From a bacterium (GTDB lineage: Bacteria; SM23-81; DAOVCL01), in the NCBI GenBank assembly GCA_029932675.1, contig JAOZPP010000085.1, forward strand, positions 1 through 13,093: 13,093 nt of DNA, read 5' to 3'. This document shows, piece after piece, positions 1 to 7,174 of the stretch; within the stretch, counting starts at the first letter, position 1, and every line of letters starts with the position of its first letter. The position numbers were made by a program, and so were the translations under genes. A model generated the notes under the pieces. It made no database searches, was not told the DNA's origin, and saw only the letters and a program-made list of their open reading frames with translations.

Positions 1-2778
1 GTGATCAACTACTCGCTGAGCGGTACAGGGAACTACGGCGATTTTGCTGCCTGGGCCGATACCACAGATGCCAATGGTGCAGCTACAGGAACCTATCAAG
101 CTGGCACTACTGCCCAGTTGGTTACCTTAACGGCTACCGCTGCTGTAGGTGGAGCTACGGCCACCAAGACCATTGCCTTGGAGGCAAAGAATGGGGGAAC
201 GAATATTACCTCCATTTCCATATCCTCCTCTGAGGGCAGTACCATCTCTGCTGGCCAGACTACAAACTTGACCTTTTACTACTATGACGAGTTTGGCAAT
301 GTGATGGATTTCACCATTAGCCCGCCCAGTGATACCTCTTGGACGAATATGCATGCCGATATTGGGACTCTCTATACCGCAACTACGACCGACACGATAA
401 ACTCGCTCTGGCCCAGGGTCTTTGGGGTGACCAGGGGCAAGACCTATAGGGCGCAGGATACCCTCACCGTGGCCAAGTGGGATACAATCATCGCGGTGGC
501 AAACTCCGTAGCAGACACCTTCGCCCTTATGATAGTTCCCGCGGGTGAGGTTGATCACTTCACCATCACCTATAGTCCTACGAGCCGGACCACCACTGTA
601 AACAACTGGATCACACTTACCATCTATCCTTACGATGCTAACGACAACCAGATCTTCAGCTACCATTCTCACGGACTTGCCTTCACTTATAATGGCAGTG
701 CAGATAGCAGCCGGCTCTGGTGGGCTGGGACGGGTGAGACAGATAGCCTAACGGAGAGCGCTACCGGTGCCTATCTGCCGGATACTGTGTTGACGGGTGG
801 CTACTTCCAGATAATGGTGAAGAGCACCTACGCTGAGGTGGCCAACATTACCCTCACTGACACCAGTTCACTAACTACCTTTACTAGCCAGAGTACATCT
901 AATCTCACCTGGACTCCTGGCTCTCTGGACTCCTTCGCCGTGGTGGCCCAGTCTACCCCCATCTATACCGGAACCCCATTCACCCTTACTGTCTATCCTC
1001 AGGACGTCTATGATAACACCATCACCGCCAACTCCTACTGGATTGACTTCAGCACCGACGAGTTAGGGGTAAACCTGCCCAGTGGTACCCAGCGAATCAC
1101 CGGGGCCACAGCCTACCAGGTAACCGCGGACAACCCGACCACTACACTTCAGATTACGGTGACCAAGCATAATGACTTGAGCTACTTCGGTGTCTCCGAT
1201 CCGATCACCGTTCTGGCCGCTACCCTGGCCTCCCCGACTATCGACAGCCTTTACGACATCGGGAACGATCAGGGAACCAGGGTGAGGATCAGTTTCACCG
1301 GATCTGCCGATGAGCTTGGTGGGGTATACAAAATACAGAGGAAGATAGTGGCCAAGTCCACTGACTGGGATGATGTGTTGGATCTGAAGGCGGGAAGCGA
1401 TGATGGAATCTACAATGCGGTGGTTCCTACCTTGGCAGATTCTGAGTGGAGTTGGTTCAGGGTGCTCTATGCCCGGGTGATCGGGGATAACACCTATTAT
1501 GCCATTTCGGCCGAGGACTCCGTAATGTCTGTGGATGACATTCCACCCACGGCTGCCCAGTTTGTCCGGGCTATGGATACTCCGGCTGATGGAGGCGGGA
1601 GCATAACGGTTAGCTGGGACCTTTCTTCCTCCGATGGCATAGTGAGACCAGCGGAGGGGATCTTCCCTGCCGTATATGGCGTCTCCGAATACTGGATCTA
1701 TCGGAATGGCGTTAAGGTGGGTACAGTTCCGGCTGGCGAGGCCCAATATACCGATGCTGTTCCGGAGAACTACCCCACAACCTATGACTACACGGTCTAT
1801 GCCTATGATGGCTCCAACCTCTCCGAGGTTTCCAATACCGAGGGGGCTTATGCCGCCGACAACAGCCAAATAGCTGACTTCACTTCTGATGGCTACGTTG
1901 ATGTCAGCGATCTATCCCTGTTGGCGGATAACTGGCACATCGACGACACTGCCCTTGGCTGGGATAACCTCTATGATCTGGTTGCTGATGGCTACATCGA
2001 TGTCAGCGACCTCTCGGTGATGGCCGATCACTGGCACGAAGGGACACCAGCTCAGTTGGCCCATGGACCTAATGCGGATGCTCGTGTGACCATTCAGACA
2101 GTCCCTGGTTCTGCTCCCGATGAACTGGTGGTGGAGATCTCGGCCAACAAGGTGAATAACCTAGCTGGATATGAGTTCACCTTGAACTATGATCCTAACC
2201 AGTTGACCTTCCTCAAGGCCAACGGTGGGGATCTGTTGACCAGCCGAGGTGGGGAAACTCCGGTTCTGCTCTCCGTCTCTACTGCCGGTGAGCTGAAACT
2301 GGCCAATGTAATCGCTGGGGCCACCGAGGAGACTGCACCAGAAGGCGCTGGGATCATTGCCCGGATCAACTTCAGGATGGAGGGGAAGGAGGCTAATCTG
2401 AAGCTGGATGACATCATTTTTATGGATGTCAACGGCACTAAGGACGAGATTCCTTCTCCAACTGGGGTTGGCGGATTCCATATCGGGGACCTAATTCCCA
2501 GGGTCTACAGCTTAAACCAGAACTATCCCAACCCATTCAACCCGACAACTCAGATCATCTATGGGTTGCCCAAAGACAGCAAGGTAGAGTTGAAGGTCTA
2601 CAACATAATGGGGCAAGAGATAGCCACTCTGGTCAATGGCTGGCAGAGGGCTGGATACAGGTCGGTGGTATGGGATGGAACCGACAATGGTGGCCATCCA
2701 GTAGCCAGCGGTGTCTACTTCTATAAGCTGAACGCTGGGGAGTTCAACTCCATCAAGAAGATGGTGCTGCTTAAGTAA
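1..2778 (+). CDS. Partial secreted modular protein with dockerin, cohesin-like domain and T9SS sorting domain
   Basis: The reading frame is open from base 1 and has no signal peptide, so the true start probably lies outside the window; 925 residues are visible. Residues 1-400 are Ser/Thr-rich, beta-rich Ig-like or invasin-like repeats. About 405-615 looks like two fibronectin type III-like domains. Residues 624-680 are a dockerin: two EF-hand-like loops with Asp at 626, 630, 634 and 637, and at 659, 663, 667 and 670, each followed by a Leu/Ala helix ending in W or HW. Residues 693-813 resemble a cohesin fold (ELVVEIS, AGYEFTLNYDPNQLTF, ARINFRM). Residues 834-925 are a type IX sorting domain (NYPNPFNPTTQI to KKMVLLK). 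By family knowledge the protein would be exported by Sec, moved across the outer membrane by the T9SS, and anchored or released. A catalytic domain is not visible; one could lie in the missing part. Confidence 0.85.
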   Translation: MINYSLSGTGNYGDFAAWADTTDANGAATGTYQAGTTAQLVTLTATAAVGGATATKTIALEAKNGGTNITSISISSSEGSTISAGQTTNLTFYYYDEFGNVMDFTISPPSDTSWTNMHADIGTLYTATTTDTINSLWPRVFGVTRGKTYRAQDTLTVAKWDTIIAVANSVADTFALMIVPAGEVDHFTITYSPTSRTTTVNNWITLTIYPYDANDNQIFSYHSHGLAFTYNGSADSSRLWWAGTGETDSLTESATGAYLPDTVLTGGYFQIMVKSTYAEVANITLTDTSSLTTFTSQSTSNLTWTPGSLDSFAVVAQSTPIYTGTPFTLTVYPQDVYDNTITANSYWIDFSTDELGVNLPSGTQRITGATAYQVTADNPTTTLQITVTKHNDLSYFGVSDPITVLAATLASPTIDSLYDIGNDQGTRVRISFTGSADELGGVYKIQRKIVAKSTDWDDVLDLKAGSDDGIYNAVVPTLADSEWSWFRVLYARVIGDNTYYAISAEDSVMSVDDIPPTAAQFVRAMDTPADGGGSITVSWDLSSSDGIVRPAEGIFPAVYGVSEYWIYRNGVKVGTVPAGEAQYTDAVPENYPTTYDYTVYAYDGSNLSEVSNTEGAYAADNSQIADFTSDGYVDVSDLSLLADNWHIDDTALGWDNLYDLVADGYIDVSDLSVMADHWHEGTPAQLAHGPNADARVTIQTVPGSAPDELVVEISANKVNNLAGYEFTLNYDPNQLTFLKANGGDLLTSRGGETPVLLSVSTAGELKLANVIAGATEETAPEGAGIIARINFRMEGKEANLKLDDIIFMDVNGTKDEIPSPTGVGGFHIGDLIPRVYSLNQNYPNPFNPTTQIIYGLPKDSKVELKVYNIMGQEIATLVNGWQRAGYRSVVWDGTDNGGHPVASGVYFYKLNAGEFNSIKKMVLLK

Positions 2779-2790
2779 GGTAGTGCTTAA

Positions 2791-2843
2791 CCGAGCAGGG
2801 AGCTTGGCCAAGCTCCCTGCTCGGCCCCTTTCCTAAACTTTTT
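2791..2843 (+). terminator. Intrinsic terminator built on a perfect 34-bp palindrome
   Basis: The arm CCGAGCAGGGAGCTTGG (2791-2807) is followed at once by its exact reverse complement (2808-2824), then by a C/T-rich run that includes CTTTTT near 2838-2843. It starts 12 bases after the TAA of the preceding gene. The 17-bp arms have no designed loop, so a few central pairs must open to form one. The T-tract is offset by about 14 bases, so it may also stabilise the mRNA end. Confidence 0.75.
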
Positions 2844-2914
2844 AAGCTTCGCCTCCGCTCCTTTGGTTTTTGAATCTATGGTTTTCAAAGTTAAGAGGTA
2901 ACAATCCCAAGTAT

Positions 2915-2943
2915 TTGTTAATGATCTTCTAAAATGTTTTAAT
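2915..2943 (+). promoter_or_regulatory. Candidate sigma-70 promoter for the second secreted protein
   Basis: This lies in the AT-rich gap between the two secreted-protein genes. A TTGTTA box (2915-2920, 4 of 6 to consensus) sits 17 bases before TTTAAT (2938-2943, 5 of 6). It would give a leader of about 120 nt. That leader holds a small inverted repeat, CTAAAG (3042-3047) and CTTTAG (3051-3056), directly before the Shine-Dalgarno GAAGGAGGGG. AT-rich DNA often gives chance matches, so the call is tentative. Confidence 0.3.
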
Positions 2944-3069
2944 TAGGAAGCTGTTTTTCTTAGGTGAATCTAGTCTAATTGATTGGATTTTCAGTGGTTA
3001 ATTATTTGGAAAATAATGAATTAGTAGGAGAGGAAATAATCCTAAAGTCCCTTTAGAAGGAGGGGAGAA

Positions 3070-5706
3070 ATGAGAAAAAGGATAAGACTAAGTTCTTTCA
3101 TCATCGCCTTACTCTTCTTACTGCTCTCTTCAGGTGCTGTCCTCGCCGGGTCTAACACCCATGCGGGCATCACGATTGACTTCAACTCGACGACAAGCGG
3201 CGATGATGGAGAGAATATTGCGACAGGGGTAGGTCCCGATCAACCGGTCAGGATAGATGTCTACGCCCACGATGTCGTTGCCCTCAAATGCTTTGAGTTC
3301 GACTTAGTGATAGACACGAGCAAAGTCGATTATCTAAGTGTTGCATTTGCAGGTGCTATTACTTTTGAACCTAATATTTTAGACGGTGCAGTTGCTCCGG
3401 TTTACAAGCTCTCTGGAGACACCTTATCCGTTGCTTACGCCAACGATACCACCTCAGATGGGGCCAATGGCGATGGGCTTCTGGCAGAGATAACCATTAG
3501 GACCAAATCCGACTTTACCACATCTACCGAGGCTTATTTCACGATAATTAGCGCTGTTTACCAGGATATCAATGACTCCAAGGACCATATCCTGGATCTG
3601 AATACTTATCACATCGACGGGGCAATCAACCCCGCGGATACTATTCCCCCTGATGCAGTGAGCGATCTGGTGGCCACGCCTAGCGCAACGGATTCTACCA
3701 TTACCTTAACCTGGAGCGATCCAGGTGGTGGTGCGGTAACCTGTCTCTTTAAATATTCAACAAGTCCTATAGACAATGAGGCTGAGTGGGAGGATGCCAC
3801 CTTGTTGGCAAACGCCGATTTCCAGGGGGGAGTAACCCCTACGCCCTCTGCGGGGACGGCAACCGTTGTTGGGCTGCCTGAAGGGGACTATTATTTTGCG
3901 ATGAAGACGATGGATAGCACTCCTAATGTCTCCAGTCTCATTCCTCCCACTACCTATACAATTTCCGGGACAGTGGGACTCGCAGACAACCCCGTGGATT
4001 CCAGTGGAAGTGTGGTTTGTATTGGCTCCCTCTGTGACACTACCAACGCTCATGGAGCCTATTCCATTTCCGATGTTTCCGGGGGAACTTATGAGGTAGT
4101 TGCCACCCATACTGGCTATTACCCAGACACCGCTACTGTGACGGTCTCCAGCGACACCACAGTCGATTTTACGCTGATAGGGATACCATCTATCACCGTC
4201 TATCCAGGGGCGCTGGCATTCGATAGCGTCGAGGTGGGTTCTTCCAGTTCCCTAAAGCTTTATATACTCAATGCTGGTCGAGGGTTTCTTGCGGTCGATA
4301 GCATCTCCAGCACTAACTCCGTCTTTACCACGGACTTCACCGGGCCTGACACCCTTGGCCCAGGAGATACCACGGAGGTTAACGTCACATTTACCCCGGA
4401 TGTTAACCAGGATGAAATGGGGAGCCTGAGCATCTTCAATAGCGACCATCTGGTAACGGTCTCCCTTAGCGGTACGGGGATAGCACCAGCCATAAGGGTG
4501 GAACCCGAATCCCTTGACTTCGGGGAGGTAACTTTGGGCCAAAGCTTTACTCTGCCCTTGACCCTTTACAACGATGGCAATGCCGTCCTGGTGATTGATA
4601 GCACTACCTACCCTGAGGCATACTCGGGGAATGTGAATTCGACAACTATTGCCCCAGGTGATAGTTTGGTTGATTCGGTCACCTTCACCCCTCCGGACAC
4701 CTTTACCTATATAGGTGTGGTCAGCATCTATAACAACGCTGAGTTCAGAACTGTGTTGGTGGTTGGAAAGGGAACCCCGCGGCCAGTGCCCAAGATAGTG
4801 GTCAATCCCACCTCCTTGGCCTTTGAGGATGTGGAGGTAGGTGGGTCCAAAGATCTGTCCTTCACCATTCATAATATAGGGGGTGCCACATTAGAGGTTA
4901 CTGATATCAATCCCCCCGAGGCTTATACGGTGAGTGATACCTCATACTCCATTGAACCCAATGACAGCGCGGTGGTCACTGTAACTTTTGCTCCCCCGGA
5001 TACGCATAGCTACACAGGCTCGATTGAGATAATCAACAATGATGTGGATAAGACGGTTGATGTCTCTGGACGGGGGATAATATACGATGTGGGCATTGAG
5101 GTCGTCTCTTGTCCGGACACAGTATACCGCAACCAACCAGATACGGCGTTTATCGATCTTATCAACTTCGGCAATGTTACTGCGGAAGAGATCCAGGTTA
5201 TCGGTCGATTGAGGCATAATTCAACAGTTGAGGAGACCACCCTCTTCACTGTTCCTAGTCTATTGCCAGGGGCTACCCTGCATATGGATTTGGAAGTGTT
5301 TTCTGAGGATACTGCGTCTTACTCGGTCATTGCCACTCTCTGTGCACATTTTGCTGAAGATTCTAATCCAGCGAATGATTGTGACTCATGCTCATTCTTC
5401 TACGAGGAGGTGCCAATTCGCCGCATGGGCCCCGAACTTCCTCAGACATATTCTTTATCCCAGAACTACCCCAACCCGTTCAATCCCCTTACCCAGATCG
5501 AGTACTCCATCCCCCGCCCAAGCTGGGTGCGGCTTGAAGTGTACAACATTTTAGGGGAAAGAGTTGCTATCCTCGTGGACCGAGAGCAACAGCCTGGAAA
5601 TTATAGGATCGGTTGGGATGCGGGGGACCTGAGAAGCGGGGTTTATTTCTGCAGGATGGAAGCAGGGTCCTTTACCTTCACCCGCAGGATGGTTCTGCTT
5701 AAATAA
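3070..5706 (+). CDS. Secreted protein: cohesin-like, Fn3, carboxypeptidase-regulatory, three HYDIN-type Ig, CARDB, T9SS sorting domain
   Basis: Complete, 878 residues, ATG preceded by a strong Shine-Dalgarno (GAAGGAGGGG). Residues 1-26 are a Sec signal peptide: MRKRIR, a hydrophobic core, and a likely cut after VLA. Residues 34-186 resemble a cohesin domain (VRIDVYAHDVVALKCFEFDL, LLAEITIRT). About 190-295 is Fn3-like (PPDAVSDLVATPSATDSTITLTW in part). About 296-370 is a carboxypeptidase-regulatory-like beta sandwich (YTISGTVGL ... AYSISDVSGGTYEV). Three ASPM/SPD-2/HYDIN-like Ig repeats cover about 374-472, 474-568 and 574-668, each with a variant of 'LxFxxVxxGxS ... NxG' and 'PGD ... VTFTP'. 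About 671-778 is CARDB-like. Residues 793-878 are the T9SS sorting domain (NYPNPFNPLTQI to RRMVLLK). No catalytic domain is visible; adhesion or scaffolding is the likely role. It has its own terminator. Confidence 0.88.
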   Translation: MRKRIRLSSFIIALLFLLLSSGAVLAGSNTHAGITIDFNSTTSGDDGENIATGVGPDQPVRIDVYAHDVVALKCFEFDLVIDTSKVDYLSVAFAGAITFEPNILDGAVAPVYKLSGDTLSVAYANDTTSDGANGDGLLAEITIRTKSDFTTSTEAYFTIISAVYQDINDSKDHILDLNTYHIDGAINPADTIPPDAVSDLVATPSATDSTITLTWSDPGGGAVTCLFKYSTSPIDNEAEWEDATLLANADFQGGVTPTPSAGTATVVGLPEGDYYFAMKTMDSTPNVSSLIPPTTYTISGTVGLADNPVDSSGSVVCIGSLCDTTNAHGAYSISDVSGGTYEVVATHTGYYPDTATVTVSSDTTVDFTLIGIPSITVYPGALAFDSVEVGSSSSLKLYILNAGRGFLAVDSISSTNSVFTTDFTGPDTLGPGDTTEVNVTFTPDVNQDEMGSLSIFNSDHLVTVSLSGTGIAPAIRVEPESLDFGEVTLGQSFTLPLTLYNDGNAVLVIDSTTYPEAYSGNVNSTTIAPGDSLVDSVTFTPPDTFTYIGVVSIYNNAEFRTVLVVGKGTPRPVPKIVVNPTSLAFEDVEVGGSKDLSFTIHNIGGATLEVTDINPPEAYTVSDTSYSIEPNDSAVVTVTFAPPDTHSYTGSIEIINNDVDKTVDVSGRGIIYDVGIEVVSCPDTVYRNQPDTAFIDLINFGNVTAEEIQVIGRLRHNSTVEETTLFTVPSLLPGATLHMDLEVFSEDTASYSVIATLCAHFAEDSNPANDCDSCSFFYEEVPIRRMGPELPQTYSLSQNYPNPFNPLTQIEYSIPRPSWVRLEVYNILGERVAILVDREQQPGNYRIGWDAGDLRSGVYFCRMEAGSFTFTRRMVLLK

Positions 5707-5720
5707 CACCCGAGATAAAG

Positions 5721-5754
5721 AGGGAAGGGGAATCTCTCCCCTTCCCTCCCTTTC
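5721..5754 (+). terminator. Intrinsic terminator after the second secreted protein
   Basis: An 11-bp perfect stem, AGGGAAGGGGA (5721-5731) with TCCCCTTCCCT (5737-5747), closes a 5-nt loop (ATCTC) and is followed by a short pyrimidine/T run. It begins 14 bases past the stop codon. The T-tract is short (TTT), so termination may be partial. Confidence 0.7.
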
Positions 5755-5908
5755 TGTCTATCCCCCTCATTATGAAGTGTGTAATCTTAGAGATGAAAAA
5801 AAGAGCCTTTGATGGAGGGAAACCTAAAGGGGATCCATTCCCCTAAGTCGGGTGGAACGGAAGCCATCCATTGGTCTTATGAATGATTTGGGTTAGAAGG
5901 AGGAGAAT

Positions 5909-6169
5909 ATGACAGATGAGGCTTTAACCCAGATTAAAGGAGTAGGTGAGAAGACAGCAGTGAAGCTGCAGGCTGGAGGATTTGACACTATCGGGAAAGT
6001 GGCTTCAGCTAGCAAAGAAGATCTGTTGAAGATAGGACTTAACCAAGCTGAGGCTAAGGGGATCATCGCCTCGGCCAGAAGCCTTTCTGGAGTGGGAAAG
6101 AGGGAAGAGGCCAGAAGCCTCTCTGGGGGGGAAGAGAGGGTAGAAGGCAGTTTCTGGAGGTTTGGTTAG
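5909..6169 (+). CDS. Small helix-hairpin-helix protein
   Basis: An 86-residue protein, ATG preceded by the Shine-Dalgarno GAAGGAGGAG. Residues 5-22 hold a helix-hairpin-helix signature (LTQIKGVGEKTAVKL) and 34-56 a second helical unit (SKEDLLKIGLNQAEAKGIIASA). This matches the paired HhH folds of RuvA, RecA/Rad51-like N-termini and DUF4332 proteins, which bind the DNA or RNA backbone without sequence specificity. The typical small HhH protein stops soon after the second unit. Here a Gly/Ser/Glu/Arg-rich tail follows (57-86) with ARSLSG written twice. No enzymatic domain is present. A nucleic-acid-binding role is inferred from the motif alone, and the partner is unknown. Confidence 0.75.
   Translation: MTDEALTQIKGVGEKTAVKLQAGGFDTIGKVASASKEDLLKIGLNQAEAKGIIASARSLSGVGKREEARSLSGGEERVEGSFWRFG
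6073..6144 (+). repeat. Two tandem 36-bp units in the tail of the HhH gene
   Basis: Unit 1 (6073-6108) and unit 2 (6109-6144) both begin GGCCAGAAGCCT and agree at 30 of 36 positions by hand count (17 of the first 18). The period is 12 codons, so the duplication keeps the frame and repeats the peptide ARSLSG. It looks like a fairly recent in-frame slippage or duplication that lengthened the protein tail. Confidence 0.75.
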
Positions 6170-6248
6170 CTAACTCTCTCCATTTGAAGTTCTCTCAAAC
6201 ATAAAGGGGGTGGTTCATTTGTGCATAGATTCCAAGGAAGGGGAACCG

Positions 6249-6344
6249 ATGGAAGAGGACTATAAAGATTTAGAAACCGACAAAAACCAGGGGAAATACA
6301 GAATAGTATTTCAGTGTGGTTTTTCCTTAGATGAGAAAGAGTAA
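6249..6344 (+). pseudogene. Probable remnant of a third copy of the 67-residue small-protein family
   Basis: A 31-codon ORF starts at ATG 6249 with a purine-rich Shine-Dalgarno-like stretch (AAGGAAGGGG) just upstream. Its C-terminal half reads KYRIVFQ near residues 16-22, matching EYRIVLQ and EYKVVLQ in the two intact downstream paralogues, with a preceding NQG where they have DTG or ETG. The conserved N-terminal half (RFxMHDF ... IEKSPTSP) and the TKW ending are absent. This suggests an internal deletion plus drift in an old first copy of a three-gene array. It could instead be a short expressed variant, or the similarity over about 15 residues could be chance. Confidence 0.45.
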
Positions 6345-6429
6345 TTTTGGGGGAAGGAGGCCGTGGACGTTTCTGCACATATTCCGGTAGGTTAGAATAA
6401 AAAATTGACTTAGGAAGGAGGTGAGGTAG

Positions 6430-6633
6430 ATGGCCAGATTTAATATGCATGATTTCGACAGCATAGAGAAGTCGCCCACTTCTCCATATTCTCTGCGGAA
6501 CAAGATTAACTCCATGCTCAACTGCTCCACTTATGTGCGCGCCAAGGTTGATTCTGTAAATCCGGATACCGGAGAGTACAGGATCGTCCTCCAGGGCACC
6601 CTGGAGAAGGAAGATACCAAGTGGGAGGAGTAG
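6430..6633 (+). CDS. Small protein of unknown family, paralogue 1
   Basis: A 67-residue protein I do not recognise. The ATG follows a near-perfect anti-16S match (AGGAAGGAGGTGA, 6412-6424), which suggests high translation. It aligns without gaps to the 67-residue product of the next gene, with 41 identical positions by hand count. Conserved blocks are RFxMHDF (3-9), IEKSPTSP (12-19), KI..M..CST.V (25-36) with a single shared Cys at 32, TGEY..VLQGTLE (47-59) and EDTKW (61-65). There is no signal peptide or membrane segment. The second half looks beta-rich. Tandem duplication with conserved sequence and start signals indicates a real gene. Abundant structural, nucleic-acid-associated or peptide-precursor roles are all possible and none is shown. 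Confidence 0.8.
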   Translation: MARFNMHDFDSIEKSPTSPYSLRNKINSMLNCSTYVRAKVDSVNPDTGEYRIVLQGTLEKEDTKWEE

Positions 6634-6704
6634 TATAATCTTAGCAGAACATCTCACTTGGCCTTCTTCCCTTTTAAAATATACCCAGGAAGGAGGTGAA
6701 CGGA

Positions 6705-6908
6705 ATGCCCCGTTTTCAGATGCACGATTTCAAGCTTATCGAAAAGTCACCAACTTCTCCCAGCACCCTAACTCATAAAATCGGTCAGATGATAGAGTGT
6801 TCGACCAATGTTAAATGTTGGGCAGAGTCCTACAACAAGGAGACCGGTGAATATAAAGTTGTCCTGCAGGGGACTTTGGAGACGGAAGACACGAAGTGGG
6901 ACTGGTGA
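6705..6908 (+). CDS. Small protein of unknown family, paralogue 2
   Basis: A 67-residue tandem paralogue of the preceding gene, 61% identical and the same length. The ATG at 6705 is chosen over the in-frame GTG at 6696 for two reasons: that GTG lies inside the Shine-Dalgarno AGGAAGGAGGTGA (6687-6699), and the ATG gives exactly the paralogue's length. It shares RFxMHDF, IEKSPTSP, CST, TGEY and QGTLE.EDTKW. It has an extra Cys-Trp pair (38-39) and ends in DW rather than EE. It lies 71 nt after the first copy and just before a strong terminator, so the two are probably co-transcribed. The function is unknown. Confidence 0.8.
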   Translation: MPRFQMHDFKLIEKSPTSPSTLTHKIGQMIECSTNVKCWAESYNKETGEYKVVLQGTLETEDTKWDW

Positions 6909-6938
6909 TAGGCGAACCTACTTAATAAGACAATGACT

Positions 6939-6968
6939 GGGGGTCTCTTTTGAGGCCCCCTTTTGTTT
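6939..6968 (+). terminator. Strong intrinsic terminator after the small-protein pair
   Basis: A 9-bp stem, GGGGGTCTC (6939-6947) with GAGGCCCCC (6952-6960) including one T-G pair, closes a TTTT loop and is followed by TTTTGTTT. It starts 30 bases past the stop of the second small gene. It separates that unit from the sigma-54 controlled gene downstream. Confidence 0.88.
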
Positions 6969-6980
6969 AGGGTAACAATC

Positions 6981-6998
6981 TGTGCAAAATCTTGCACA
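6981..6998. promoter_or_regulatory. 18-bp dyad, candidate upstream activator site
   Basis: Perfect 7-bp arms TGTGCAA (6981-6987) and TTGCACA (6992-6998) flank AATC. The centre is about 135 bp upstream of the sigma-54 core promoter. This is the usual distance and symmetry for a site bound by a dimer of a bacterial enhancer-binding protein such as an NtrC-family activator. It does not look like a terminator, since the arms are not GC-rich and no T-tract follows. Which protein binds is unknown. Confidence 0.5.
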
Positions 6999-7123
6999 AT
7001 AAAACAACTTTCCCCCTCCTCTCAAATATGAACTACCCCCAATGATTAAGTGCCGCTAATCTATGTTTTTATTTTTCAAGCAGATAGAGGAGTCCATTAG
7101 ATAGTGATCGATACGGTTTGAAT

Positions 7124-7139
7124 TGGCACAAACTTTGCG
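7124..7139 (+). promoter_or_regulatory. Sigma-54 (RpoN) -24/-12 promoter
   Basis: TGGCAC (7124-7129), a 5-base spacer, then TTGCG (7135-7139), preceded by T. This matches the RpoN consensus YTGGCAC-N5-TTGCW in every position except the last. The invariant GG (-25/-24) and GC (-13/-12) dinucleotides have the correct 10-bp separation. Transcription would start near 7150, about 25 nt before the ATG at 7175, leaving room for the Shine-Dalgarno GGAGGA (7160-7165). The position directly before a gene makes a chance match less likely. Confidence 0.75.
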
Positions 7140-7174
7140 GCTTTAATGGGATAGGGAATGGAGGACAAAGAGAG

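Noticed and set aside
1063-1869. Long minus-strand ORF inside the first secreted-protein gene
   Set aside because: It is antisense to Fn3-like coding sequence, has no Shine-Dalgarno or motif, and matches the codon shadow expected from Thr/Ser/Gly-rich repeats.
6634-6639. TATAAT between the two small-protein genes
   Set aside because: A perfect -10 hexamer but no -35 match at 16-18 bp and no extended TG; the upstream half would lie in coding sequence. Kept only as a remote possibility for separate transcription of the second copy.
7118-7174. TTG start extending the CphA-N-like protein by 19 residues
   Set aside because: The extension covers the -24/-12 promoter itself and has no Shine-Dalgarno; ATG 7175 has GGAGGA at the right distance.
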